64,000 nucleotides of DNA from Phoma sp. XZ068 (Eukaryota; Ascomycota; Dothideomycetes; Pleosporales; Didymellaceae), in the NCBI GenBank assembly GCA_004835665.1, contig RBKR01000019.1:992001-1056000 (forward strand), given 5' to 3'. A model generated the notes under the pieces. The model saw only the letters and a program-made list of their open reading frames with translations. It did not search any database and was not told the origin of the DNA. Position numbers and translations under genes: made by a program. Below are positions 44,839 to 55,814 of the stretch, one piece after another; the stretch's first letter is position 1; every line of letters starts with the position of its first letter.

Positions 44839-47402
44839 TTATGGGTTTGGCCGGGGTTCGTTCCAGATTGTGTCCCAAAACCAGTAGAGGCCATTGCTGG
44901 TCATATCCACGCTGTTGTTTTCGTCCCAGCCTAATTCCATATTCTCTGTAATACCATGTAGAGGTAATTGAGACCACTCCTGCACACTGTCTTGATGAAC
45001 ATCTCCGGTCAGATCTTGGCCATGTGCCCAGTCCTGGTTTCCCGCGGAACCGACACCAGAACTGCCGTCGAATCCCATTGGAAATACTGGAAAGGGTATT
45101 CGGATTAGTATTTTACTTTCAGCGCCCAAACGTATGGGTAACAGCAAAATCTGCATACCTTGCTGTACTGACGCCAAACTCTCATTCAATCGCATTGCTT
45201 TGTCTGCTGTACTGTGCTGCCGTCGCGTGTGTTGACTGGAGGATGCACTCATCGGCAATTGCATAGGCAGGCGCAACGTCTCTTCGACAGACATTAAGGT
45301 TGCTGCTTGCTCGGATAATATCGAAGTACTGTTAGGGGCTGTTAGATTATCTGAAGCAGTGATAGGTGCCAGCATAGCGTCTGCCTCTCGGCGCAGCAGC
45401 ATGTGAATCACGTCCTTCAGAACGTTGTTGCTCTGCACCGATAACTGTGTCTTCTTTCCTAAGAGCTCTTGGAGGCGGAAAATTCGGGTGATGGTGCGCT
45501 TCACCTGTTGAGCCCTATCAGAAAGAGGGTCAGAAAGCGCCAAAACTGCCATGACAATGGCAGAGTTGAATAGGTTGATCGCCAAAAATGCAACAAGATG
45601 GCTGTCAGTGGCTAGTTGAGCAAGCTGAGGCATCTCCGTGACCTTTGACGTTCGCAAAGCTGCGTCCCACCATTGTTCTGTACTCGAGATCTGAGACCTT
45701 GACAAAGGGCTCGTTGCACTCGTTGTGAGGAAGGGCGAGGACGTTATGTCTGACAGGCTTGATGGAGATTCTGCTTGAATGTGCGCATTTTCCGGTTGGC
45801 CTTGGTTCCGGATCAGATGGTCAACCTGCTGTGCGAGCAAAGGACGGTAGAAGATGATAAGCAAACTGTCGAAGGTGAGCTGGAGAGACAATGCCTGTAA
45901 CTGATGCACATTTTTCGTAGGCGTTTGATTCAATCCACAGTCAGTACCCAGATCCAGTCGAAGATGAGATGGAAGCTGTTGACGCCACGTCCAGAGACGG
46001 CCTGTGACTTCCATAATTTGATCCATGTAGTGGGGTCCAACATTTTGTCCGCTGGATCCCAAGGCGCGCATGCCAAATATAACTTCAATGAGCGGTGATG
46101 CTACCAAATAGAGTTTGTTCAGCTCCCGCTGATATGTACTGTAGCAGATCGAAGCATCTGGTGTTGCAATCGGGCTCGATCTGAAAGACCGCAATTCGAA
46201 TGTATCGATCGGATGCGCGACGTTGCAGTCCTTATCGTTGATCCCGAGAGGCCGACCATATGTCACAGATGCGAACCTGTGTGGATTAGCATTGATGCTG
46301 ATGTAGACTCGTGTATCAATACCTATCCCACGTGTAGATCGTCCACCACACACGCTTTCGCTCTTCAATACTAGCTTGAGTACCACGCAATGGTTGTCGA
46401 TGGAGGCCGATTGCCTGTGCCGTCCGAATTGTTGCGCCTAATAGCGCAAAAGATAGGTTTGGTTTGCCGTGATACACGAGGTAACTTCCAAGCAAAATGC
46501 ATACTTGGACCGAAGCGACGGATGTCTGATCCATAAGCTCTGTAAGCCGTTTCTCAGTCCCCTGCAGCAGAGTGGTTGACCAACTGCGCCAGTCTTCGTT
46601 GGGGAACTGTGTATCAACTCCATTCCTGTGGGATTTGTACCATGCGCCCATGCCGAGCACCGTTGACAACAAAAGAAGAAATGACTTCTGTGAAGGGAAG
46701 GCGAGACCATCCTGGACTGATTCAAAGGCGAGTCGGAATTTAGGTTCGTAGATAACCAGCGAGAACCAATGGACAGTGTCAAAATACTCTTCTAGGAGAG
46801 AATGCATGAGCTCTAGCGTTGGTAAAGGATATCCAAGGATGGAGGCAACCGGCTGTTTCTGTGCCCTTTCGGAGCGTGGTGCTCCATGCCGAATGTAAGT
46901 ATCCCCGCCAGGAAATGCAGAGGTCGTTCGGTTTAGTGGAGGTTGATTGCCCAGCTGATAGATTCGATGCGCAATGCCCATAGCAGAGTCTGCTTCACCT
47001 TCAATACTACTTGGCCGAGTACTTTCTTCATATCCAGGCTCTTCTGATCGGTGGGCCGGCTCGGGTATTTGACTTTGTTGCACACTTGCATCTGCTTGGG
47101 ATGCTTCGGGCTGGTCCCGAAGAGCTTCGGTGCCATCCCGAGACGTTTCACGTGACGAGATTTGTGTTCGTCGCCTTTTAGGTGCACGGGTAGGCGTGTC
47201 TCCGTTAGTGTTTGAGCAATCGACGTTCGCTCGGACACAGAGCGAGCATGGCCGAAACGGATCGCACTGATAGTACTTTGAGCAAGACGCGGGTGCTGGG
47301 GGCTGATGAAGGCGGACTGACTCGGCTCTTATTTTTGCGGCATCTGTCACATGCAGCACTCACTCTCGTAGGCAGCTGTCGAGCTGCCGAAGTGTTGGAC
47401 AT
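44839..47402 (-). CDS. Zn2Cys6 transcription factor with fungal-specific middle domain
   Basis: Three exons (47322-47402, 46323-47266, 44839-46276) encode 820 residues. The binuclear zinc cluster is CDRCRKNKSRCDPFRPCSLC plus a sixth cysteine (C18, C21, C28, C34, C37, C44). The first intron cuts it between Arg27 and Cys28, and splicing gives the exact C-x2-C-x6-C-x5-C-x2-C-x6-C spacing. A basic region, PKRRRTQ, follows. The fungal transcription-factor homology region runs from about residue 160 (YPLPTLELMHSLLEEYFDTVHWFS) through IGLHRQPLRGTQ...RVWWTIYTWDRF and beyond, and the C-terminus is acidic and aromatic. It is nuclear. It sits convergent to the polyol dehydrogenase and is therefore a plausible local regulator. 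A CGG-N2-CCG site upstream of its own start suggests autoregulation. Its inducer is unknown. Confidence 0.93.
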
Positions 47403-47775
47403 TGATGAGGATTGTCATTGGTTGGCTGCAATTGCGATGCAGAAGAGGTTGAGGTCGCGGCGCCGCCTGCTCATATTCACGCTAGTCGTCGCGCTAAATA
47501 ACAAAAGAGGAAAAGCTCCCCTACTGTGTGGATTTTTGGTAAACACTCCTCATCCGCAATGTTCCTTCACAAGATTATCCCTGACTACAGTTGAATGTCT
47601 TTATTTGCTGGGGCGGCTATCAGCCCTTTCATACCGTGTCTCGACTTCGCGAATGTGCCACGAGACTGGCTGGTTAGCTCACCAATACTTACCAACATCG
47701 TCCGAATTTAATATCTACTTCTCTTCAAGTTTATTTGCTTGTTTCAAGTACTTGTATTGATGAATGGCCCTAGTT
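47403..47775. promoter_or_regulatory. Upstream region of the Zn2Cys6 factor, with CGG-N2-CCG site
   Basis: CGGCGCCG at 47458-47465 is an inverted CGG pair with a two-base spacer, 56 bases upstream of the ATG on the minus strand. It shares geometry, not spacer sequence, with the four sites of the nearby bidirectional promoter. The remaining 300 bases are AT-leaning and show no gene. Confidence 0.35.
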
Positions 47776-49011
47776 CTAGGGCAGTTCATTTCCATGGACC
47801 CAATATGGTTCACTCATTGCTATTGTCGGACTGCCAGTCGACTCCCCTCCGTATTCGAACTCCTCGAACTCCCAAGTCCTTGCCTCTCTGAAATGATCAT
47901 ACCATAGTGTGTGTCGGGATTTTGATTCGCCATCAGCTTCAAACTGACTGATCGATGTCCCAAACAGCGAGTTAGTTGTTTCCAAATATAGTTCTGGAAG
48001 GGTCGGCGGCCCTGATAGTGCCAGTACAGGGGCTTGGATATGTTCTGACCCTTCCCTTATGTTGTTACCAGAGTCCAGCTCCGCACGATGCTGTTTCGTT
48101 CCATGTGTTTCTCGGCGCATCTCAACACCCAGACGCGCCGAATAAATCGAATCCGAGTGAAGAGCCGCAGGCGGCTGTTGGCTTACGTCGAGCTCCACCG
48201 GCACATGAGAAACCGGGATTTGGTCACCGAAATACAACTCACGATGATGTAACTTTACAGTATTATGATGGTCTGTTGGACAGAGCGTCCCTGACCCTGG
48301 GCTTACGGGAGCATGATTTGTTAAGCGCCAGCCTTCGCCACCTGGGGGAGCTACCTCCAGTATGGCAGGCGGGCTTGGCAATTCTTTATCTTGATGAGGT
48401 TGTAAAATCTTATTTGGCTGTGGACGGTTGAGAGAGCTACGCGGATGAGCTGAACTAGTAGACAGAGGAGTGGACAGAGGATCAAGCATCTGTGAACGTA
48501 TTCGAGACGAAAGCTCAGGCGAAGCGCCTTCTGAATGTATCGGTTTACATCCTACAAAATATGACGGTGCATGATCATCTCTTCTCTCTCGACGAGTGTC
48601 CTCTAGATAATCAGCAGGGACGGGTATAGATGATCTTGCATGATCCACACCATCAACTTTGCGGCCCAGCGTTCGAGACATTTTCGCTGTCCCAGATTGC
48701 TGCGGGATCGTTCGCTGCGCAAAATGTGGCTGCTGCACTGTTTCAACAGAATGGACGTTCTCGGGTGTAGGTTCGAATGATGGGAACGGCACAGAAGCTG
48801 GTACCCAGGCATAATACTGACCCTGCAGCTGCTGAACTACTGCTTGCACATGACGTTGGCTCCGCTGTCGTTGATTCCGGTGATTTTGTTGCCTTTGTTG
48901 CCGTTGTTGACTGATCTGACTCGTTGACAGCTGCACATTAGCGGCTCGGTTTGGGTAATGACAATCCTTGCGAGCTGCGAACATGCCAGGTCGCTCTTGC
49001 TCCGTAGGCAT
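47776..49011 (-). CDS. Hypothetical disordered protein
   Basis: A single exon of 411 codons. No domain is recognised. The N-terminal 70 residues contain a Gln/Arg/Asn-rich low-complexity run (QQRQQRQQNHRNQRQRSQRH). The middle is Pro/Ser/His-rich and predicted disordered. The C-terminus has an acidic aromatic patch (WYDHFREARTWEFEEFEYGGES). There is no signal peptide or membrane segment. Frame length in a moderately GC-rich region and consistent third-position bias are the main support. It may be lineage-specific or part of a longer spliced gene. It could be a nuclear or signalling protein, but that is a guess. Confidence 0.5.
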   Translation of the reverse strand: MPTEQERPGMFAARKDCHYPNRAANVQLSTSQISQQRQQRQQNHRNQRQRSQRHVQAVVQQLQGQYYAWVPASVPFPSFEPTPENVHSVETVQQPHFAQRTIPQQSGTAKMSRTLGRKVDGVDHARSSIPVPADYLEDTRRERRDDHAPSYFVGCKPIHSEGASPELSSRIRSQMLDPLSTPLSTSSAHPRSSLNRPQPNKILQPHQDKELPSPPAILEVAPPGGEGWRLTNHAPVSPGSGTLCPTDHHNTVKLHHRELYFGDQIPVSHVPVELDVSQQPPAALHSDSIYSARLGVEMRRETHGTKQHRAELDSGNNIREGSEHIQAPVLALSGPPTLPELYLETTNSLFGTSISQFEADGESKSRHTLWYDHFREARTWEFEEFEYGGESTGSPTIAMSEPYWVHGNELP

Positions 49012-49808
49012 GTTTGGTCTTGATTAATGCTCCTAATGCCGGCTGAGCCAAGCCTTCTATTGACCAACAGTGATCTGCTGTAGCGCGAGAGTAGTGGGTG
49101 CTCAATGATTTAAACAAATCAAGTGCTCTTCTAGAAAGAGCCAACCAGCAGACAACATTGTCGCTCATCAGTGAAGGGAAGCGAGGCTTTCACTCGGCAC
49201 GGTCACCAGGCTATAAGTTCTACTGAATGACCTTACTGATATCAGCCCAAATGGAGGTGTCACAAACTCATTGATCGCAAATCGCGGCCATGGAACCTTC
49301 GTTGTAGGACTGGTATCCTATCCGGTCTGGTCAACGATAGACTCTGCGAGGCTTTGTTTGGAAACGCTGTCTCTGCACACCTTGAACATTTAGGTGTCAC
49401 AAATGGAATCTAGGCGGTTCGGCGGGGTGCATGACGACAGACCAGGCCCCCTCAATGATCGCTGTCAATTGGTTGCTCCCATGTACTGCTTATCGTGTGA
49501 AGAATGTGCATGAGTGTACGACGGTTTGCAGAGGCCAATGAAAGCTCGCGAGGCATACTTCGTAGTGGGTGGTCAAATCACAGATGCTTTAGTGTTACAC
49601 AGAATATCAAGGAACTGATGCCTAGAACCCTCAAACTCCAGAAGTATGGTTGGCATGCGGCGCAACGAAAATGGTTTGCTGTTGTTATTCGCTTTTGCTC
49701 GCCTTCACTTCACCGTGAGGCGCAGCGGAACCACGGCGCTTAGCTGGTTGTCATAACTTCTCGCGGACCTACACACCGTGCTTTGCAACTACCGTCATCG
49801 ACAACAAA
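49012..49808. other. Divergent intergenic region, no gene seen
   Basis: 797 bases between divergent starts. No conserved frame or RNA gene was recognised. Confidence 0.4.
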
Positions 49809-50426
49809 ATGTCCGCTCTTATCACTAGTTTGATCAACTGCATCACGGGTGCTTCGACAGAGACCAAACCCTACCCAGACAAGAAGCAGGGGTTCGCCCA
49901 TGCCCAATACGCTCGCCCGCTCGACGAAGTTGCAGAGAGTGTCGTCGAGATCATACTCCGCGCCGAGAAGGCCGGTGCAGGCCTGAAGGCCGAGCTCGAC
50001 GCCGTCGTCGGTCCATACGGTTGGAAAGAGTATTTGGCCGAGAAGGTGCTAGAGAAGCTGGGTGCCGCGCTGCAAGGCGCACATGATAAACTTGGTCCTG
50101 CGATTCAGGATGCGTACCACAGAGCGTGGGAAGTTGCAAATGAAATTGAGGGCTTCGTCATTCAACATCCCATCATGTGCACAATCATCGCGCTGGGTGT
50201 TCTCGTCGTCATTGCGCCGTGCGTTATTGAAGCCTTGGGCTTCGCGGAGCTTGGACCTCTGGAAGGTGCATATACCGAGTGGAATAAGACCGAGCTCCGT
50301 GATACTGACATCGTTAAAATAGGCTCTTTCGCATCCTGGTGGCAATCCACGTACGGCGGGATGGTACCCAAGGGTTCGCTGTTCTCTTTCTTCCAGCGCT
50401 TGGGCATGGTATGGCTGCGGCATTGA
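49809..50426 (+). CDS. Small membrane protein resembling the interferon-induced 6-16 (IFI6/ISG12) family
   Basis: A single exon of 205 residues. Residues about 40-115 are predicted amphipathic helix (repeated Glu/Lys/Ala with GPYGWKEYLAEKVLEKLGAAL). A hydrophobic segment follows at about 121-150 (IMCTIIALGVLVVIAPCVIEALGF). The C-terminal block GSFASWWQSTYGGMVPKGSLFSFFQRLGM (from about residue 172) has the GSxAxxWQxxxGxVxxGSxFxxxQxxG pattern of ISG12-like proteins. Animal members sit in mitochondrial or ER membranes and modulate cell death. Fungal members are uncharacterised. There is no classical signal peptide. ATG 49809 is preceded by CAACAAA, a favourable fungal context. Confidence 0.7.
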   Translation: MSALITSLINCITGASTETKPYPDKKQGFAHAQYARPLDEVAESVVEIILRAEKAGAGLKAELDAVVGPYGWKEYLAEKVLEKLGAALQGAHDKLGPAIQDAYHRAWEVANEIEGFVIQHPIMCTIIALGVLVVIAPCVIEALGFAELGPLEGAYTEWNKTELRDTDIVKIGSFASWWQSTYGGMVPKGSLFSFFQRLGMVWLRH

Positions 50427-51192
50427 CTATCTTTCGGCATGATCTCAAAAGGGTACCGGCGCTAAACCGTGTGATGTCCCGTGTGAAGGGAAAAAGGAGC
50501 CAGAGAAAGTATCGAGTCAGGGTCAAAATCCGAAGCCGAAGATAATGTCCTCGGAAGTTAAGAGCCGGGTTGCAGACTTCTCTCCAGGTTTTCTTTTCCC
50601 ATGACCTTCCTTTTTACACAGTGCGCCAACGAATCGGGCGTTTACCGAGCGGGCAATAGCCTACAACCGATCGTTAGTGCTCAAAGAATTCATCGAATCA
50701 ATAGGCACCTGCTAGGATCATCTCGTATTCCCTGTTCCTGACCAACATCCTGGCTCCGATCATAACGACCAAGGAATCGGGTTGTTCAAGAATGCAAAAA
50801 GAGGGGTGGGATGAAATGTCGATGCTATCCCTGTCCACAATGATGTCATTGCAATGCGCGCACAGGATCGACACAATGGCGGAGCGAAGTGTTTCGAGGT
50901 GCGCAATCTGTGTTTGAGAAACGCAGACAATCCTTGCATACTGTGGGTGAGAAGAAGAGATGAGTAGTGATGTACAAATGTGTAAGAGTGTAGATCTTGG
51001 GCGGTATTGACGTGTCTGTGAAAGTCGAAAGAACGCGTGGATCCCTGTCTAGCGTCAAGTCAGGCCGGGACAGCCGCGTTCACTCAAGACAAACAACCGC
51101 AGTTGCGCACCGCCACAGAGGAATGTGGGATAATCATTTCCTGTGGCTGAAGATTACAAGAGCTACCTGTGAGGCATACAAACCTTCCAGAC
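50427..51192. other. Intergenic region, no gene seen
   Basis: 766 bases between two same-strand genes, without a recognisable gene or repeat. Confidence 0.4.
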
Positions 51193-52383
51193 ATGCCGCA
51201 AACTCTGTACAGATTTGGCCATAACTCAGAGGAGCCAACAATCAAACTAGCCAGCCCGAAAACTGTCGACAGCAGCGCTCAATTCGACATCCGCATTATT
51301 TGGACATCATGGTGCGACCTCATCTACAGCACTATCGACGCCGACAACATCCGCTCCATAATCTACATGGGTGCAAGCCTCAATGCTGCCCAGCGCGAAG
51401 CAATCACATCCCCCTATGCCCAAATAAGTAAATGTCTTGCAAGCCCACAACATGAGTTGAACTTCTTCGGCAGCGTCATGCACGACGGCGTACGAGGGTT
51501 TGTTTGCAATAGCCAGATCATCGTCTTCGGTACCCGTGCTGAGGAGGTAGAGCTAGGGAAGCAGAACCCTGATGTGGACACTTGGGCTTTCCCGGCGCCG
51601 CTCGCTGAAGTGAGGATGTGCAGCGATGCCTCAATCCTCCTCTCACTCAAACCCAACTCGAATGAAACAGGCAGCATCAGCCATGTCACAGACCTCCAAG
51701 ACCTCAAACTCTTATCTCCCAAAGCTTCATCTACCAATGATCTCGCGTCATTTTCTCCAATCCAGCTCGTCTCAAACGCAACAACAGCAACAGCTCTTTC
51801 CCCCGGCGGTCAAGTATACACAAGTAGCGCAGATCCACGCTATCCATCTTGCCTCGGCCGTCCTCATACAGGATCACCGAGATTTGAGCCTGTGCTCTAC
51901 CTCTCAGAAACAAATATCACCAAAATAGCATCCGGCGGCTACATGACGGCAGCTATCAGTGAAGACGGCGAATTGTTTCTGTGGGGTCAGGCGAATCCAG
52001 GCACAAAAGGGGAGCTGGGTGTGCTGCATAGACTGGACTACTATGCTGATGCTGCGCTGAAAAAGGAGACTGTGGTATGGGTCGACAGTGAGCAGGACGA
52101 TTATGTTAGGTGTCTCAACATACATATCAATGGAAGGGACGCAATGGCATACGATGTTGCCATAGGCTTCGGCCATATATTGATTGCAACAAGGAACGAG
52201 GCCGGGGAGCACGTGGTGTTCTCCGCCGGGTGTGGGGGCGAAGGCCAGCTTGGTGTAGGCAGTACAGATGACTTCTTGCCCGAGTTTGAGGAAGTGTCGA
52301 CCTTGAGAGGAAAGCGCATCAGACAGCTGGCAGCAGCAGGGTATTCCAGTTTTGTAATTACAGAGGATCTATCGAAGTTTTAG
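51193..52383 (+). CDS. RCC1-repeat protein
   Basis: A single exon of 396 residues from ATG 51193. Several blade-like repeats of the RCC1 beta-propeller type are visible: YRFGHNSEEP at the start, IIVFGTRAEEVELG, IASGGYMTAAISEDGELFLWGQANPGTKGELG (from about 251) and FSAGCGGEGQLGVGSTDDFLPEFEEV (from about 345), followed by IRQLAAAGYSSFVITED. RCC1 propellers act as Ran exchange factors or as protein-binding scaffolds. This shorter, degenerate seven-bladed form without a nuclear signal is more like the generic scaffold type than Ran GEF. No intron is needed. Fungal proteins of this kind are mostly uncharacterised. Confidence 0.85.
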   Translation: MPQTLYRFGHNSEEPTIKLASPKTVDSSAQFDIRIIWTSWCDLIYSTIDADNIRSIIYMGASLNAAQREAITSPYAQISKCLASPQHELNFFGSVMHDGVRGFVCNSQIIVFGTRAEEVELGKQNPDVDTWAFPAPLAEVRMCSDASILLSLKPNSNETGSISHVTDLQDLKLLSPKASSTNDLASFSPIQLVSNATTATALSPGGQVYTSSADPRYPSCLGRPHTGSPRFEPVLYLSETNITKIASGGYMTAAISEDGELFLWGQANPGTKGELGVLHRLDYYADAALKKETVVWVDSEQDDYVRCLNIHINGRDAMAYDVAIGFGHILIATRNEAGEHVVFSAGCGGEGQLGVGSTDDFLPEFEEVSTLRGKRIRQLAAAGYSSFVITEDLSKF

Positions 52384-52766
52384 GTTCGTTCCCAAATAGT
52401 TGAGATAGGCAACTAGGATATGGAGGGCAAGACGACCCCTTGCTCGTCAGAGCAATCTATCCACCGCAAAGGATGCGTAATACATGACACAAGTAAATCA
52501 GCTCAAACATATGCTTGACGGTAACTTCAAGCTCTGAGACAGCAGCAACCAACAGCCTAGGAGAACCCCCGCGGCAGAACGATGTATGCTGTTGATGCGC
52601 AGCCAGTTTTCTCTCTACTTCGAAAGTTGGGCCACAAGGTTACTGGTGTCCATCATGTAAGCATGCCCAAAGTGCTGGAGATGACACGACATGTCCTATT
52701 TCAATCTTGTTGTGACAGCTACCGAGGGTTGTTGAGGTATTTGAGGCATTACAACACATTTTCAGG
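52384..52766. other. Convergent spacer, no gene seen
   Basis: 383 bases between the RCC1 gene and the receptor remnant. No coding signal is seen. Confidence 0.35.
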
Positions 52767-53800
52767 TCACACGAGTGCGTGCATTTCCGCGTGATCTGAT
52801 GCGTGTGAGCCGTATTGATATAACCTTTCAAACACTGGACGCATGTGTTGTAAGCAAGCAACGATGAGTCCAGTGCTCATCTGGGAGAGAGCCCAGAGTA
52901 GATGGGTGCCTATGCCGTAAGTCAGGTCACCACCAAAGGAGTCATCTGGAATGGCGGTGATGCCAAAAGCGCCTATCAAAATTGTCCTGACACTGTCAGT
53001 AAAAGTCACTGAAAAATCGGATATCGCATCAAACAGTATTCCAAACGCGCAATGATCAGGTCCCACCCAACTCCTCAAACAGTGAATGTTATCATGAGAG
53101 GCTCAATATCGAAGCCATAGTCGCCGTCTTGTATCGGCAGTTTCTAGCTGCGATGCAAGCGTCAGCAATGTAAGAGCCTTGCGGCAATGGTAATAGCAGC
53201 TGACGCCGTTGAGATTGCAACACAGAAGTATGCTACACAAGGTGTCAACGAAGTTATTGCCCCCTAGGGGGGTAGCCGCTGCTGGTTGGAAATGACCCGG
53301 TGCGTCTCAATTAAGGATACACCGTGGTGTAGAACGTGCGGAGGAAAAGTATCGAGATGGCACAGCGAGTCAGAGAGAGCTGGATAGCCATAGGACTTCG
53401 AAAGAACCACAGTACCCGTGAAAGTGAGTCAAGTGTACCAGCAGTGATCGTTATCGTAAGAACCTGTCCGTTGCACTTCGCCAAATGTCGCTGTTCGCAT
53501 ATGTTGCCGAACGTGCCCAACTGCCATGGAAACAATAAGCGCTGCTACAGCGATGTACAGGAAAACCTACCTCGCACGTATGTGAATTGCACTTTCCTCG
53601 TAACACTGCAGTCTCACCAAAGCGAGAACTAGCAGCGTGTCATCTAGCGACCATAGCAAGTTCTTAGTCCTCTTTGCTGCAAATCGAGGTCCATGAGAAA
53701 AGGCAGGTAACACGGCGAGGACTGTGATGCCGGTGACATTTTCTGTGATAGACCTTGAATTTACACGTGAACATGCATTGATGCGGCTTGAGTGTCTTCG
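52767..53800 (-). pseudogene. Pth11-like/rhodopsin-fold receptor, decayed or unresolved multi-exon gene
   Basis: Reading leftward, three blocks of a fungal integral-membrane rhodopsin-domain protein appear in the right order. The first (about 53618-53755) has ITVLAVLPAF...LLWSLDDTLLVLAL, matching TM1 and the DD motif before TM2. The second (about 53330-53470) contains LSLTRCAISILFLRTFYTT, like the KxSILxFYLRxF helix. The third (52767-53078) ends TYGIGTHLLWALSQMSTGLIVACLQHMRPVF, like the last helix with its LRPLF end. I could not join these with consistent phases, no Met start fits the first block, and stops interrupt the middle. So it is either a pseudogene or a gene with introns I failed to place. 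An intact homologue type sits at 12722-14286. Confidence 0.5.
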
Positions 53801-55814
53801 ATAAAAAAAAAGCTTCTCGCAATATGAAACAAGTCAAGGAGGGTCAAAGAGGTGTGTTTGAACCCAGAATAGATTGGACGATGTTGAAATCCAGAAAGAC
53901 TGCCAGGTCGATCGATCGATCGTATCGGCATAAGATGACAGACAAGCAGTACCGAAGCTGGTGAAACACGTGGAGATACGATAGTTGTAACGCAGGAAGT
54001 CTACAGACTGAACGTGAAAATTGGCAAACGTCGCTGCCTATCTGGGCAGAAGGAGCGACAAAGTTTGACAGTTAGCACCTATGTTTCGGTGAACAGGGAC
54101 GACGGGAAGCTGGTTGACCCCAGAAAAGCGCAGCGGCTGCTGCTTCGTGTGGGGACGGGAGTTTTGCCTGACCCGCAGGTTCCGCTGACATCATGTATGG
54201 CATTGTTGTTGTGGTGATCATTCAGGCCATCACGATCCGGAGTCAGCAGAGCTGTCGTGCGAACCCGAGCGGCCCTAGCGGCATCAACCTGCCCTCCTCA
54301 CTGCCTCGTCAGTGGAACGAGGCCACCCAGCCATTTGGACCGAATGAGTCCGCAGCACAGCTTACGCGTATAATAAAAAGTTTCGGGGCTCCCAACAAGG
54401 TTGCAAGTTGGTCTCAAGTTGATGGACAGTACAAGCAAGCGCTCAGGCTGGTACGCCTCGGAACTACTTGCTCGAGAGAAAGCTAAGCCATGGTGTTGAG
54501 TTTGTCTACCAGGTTAGCCCGCGGCAGCTAACGCGTCCTAGTTCCAAGGTGTCACGCTGTCGGTTTTTAGATCTAGAGATGCCGGCTTTTGCGTTCGGTC
54601 GAATCGCAAACGGTTTTCTTTAGAGTTTGGCATCGTCCTGCCTCAGCGTCGGTGCCGTTGTCTCGGTGCCTACGCGGTCGGACCGATGGCTTCTTTTGAA
54701 GAATTTATTGCGAGTAGTTACTGTATATGCCCAATGCGTCGGTCAACTAGGGCAGCAGGGCTTCAAACTTTCAAGAGCCCACAGCGGGTGCCAGCGTTCC
54801 GTCAATGCGCAAAGTCTGCATACCGACGGCTCCGCAACACGCCCACGGGCGTGCAAACGCAGGATCTATTTTGCATTGCGTCGTGTGGCCGTTTTGTGTA
54901 CCCGCGGAGAGATGCCCCGCGTACGTGGACAAGCGCTGATCGATTCAGTTCAATCTTAGCTGTGCCGAGCGACCGTCCAGTCAAAGAGAGGATTTTCAGG
55001 CGGACAGGACGGACTTCCAGGATTGTGACAGGGCTGATCAGGCTTCAGAAACGCAGACACGCGAACAAGGGCATGGATGGCGGCGTCGATCGTGATGATC
55101 ACTTAGCAGCCTCGCTTGCTGTGACAGTGCGACGGTGAGAGATCGCAAACACGATAGGAGATGATGCACTTCTGCGAACGGCGTTACCAAGGGGCTCCAC
55201 AGCCTCGTGTTTTGGCATCGAACGACAGTTCCAGTAGCGCATCACCAAGAGGAAACTGACCAAGAGTCGCCACGACCTTAACGACTAGCGGTGCGGCGGA
55301 CGAGCAAGGCATGTGGCGTGGGGCCGGTGATTGGCTCGCGGCCGAAACGCTGGGTGAAGACTAGCGGCATCCAGCAAGGTGGAGTGCACACAATTCAGGG
55401 GTGGATGCGTTCGTTCCTGCTTTCGCGCCTTCCCAAGGCCGTGCAAGATTCGCCCATGCTGCTCGTAAACGTCATGTGCACAGCCAAAGTGAACTTATCG
55501 GCTTGGACTGCCGCTCTATTTTTTGCGAGTGACACGACCCACTGATATCAGCCTGACCCGTTTCTACCGATCGAATTTGTATCCATAAGCATCTTGCTCT
55601 CCGCCCCCTCCCCTCCGCTGCCTCTTCACCTTTTCTCATCCCTTAATTCTCTCTGGAGTAGTACATCGACCTTTTCAACGGTCAATCCGCTCTCTCTAGA
55701 ATCTGACAGAACTTCACCACTCGCCATCACAGCCGCAGATTCCGGAAGTGATGACGCTCGGCTTGCTCGCTGCCTAACTCCGAGTATTACACAGCACCAA
55801 AAAAAATCAACGCA
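53801..55814. other. 2-kb gene-poor region, nothing recognised
   Basis: Short frames in all phases occur (for example 54626-55138), but none shows a domain, signal peptide or consistent codon bias. A CGAT tetranucleotide run lies near 53.91 kb and a nine-base poly-A near 53.80 kb. Confidence 0.4.

Noticed and set aside
47212..47760. Plus-strand frame of 182 codons
   Set aside because: It is antisense to the zinc-cluster exon of the transcription factor and to its promoter.
54193..55138. Several overlapping plus-strand frames of 97-150 codons
   Set aside because: No two frames agree with a splice model, and none shows recognisable residues or bias.
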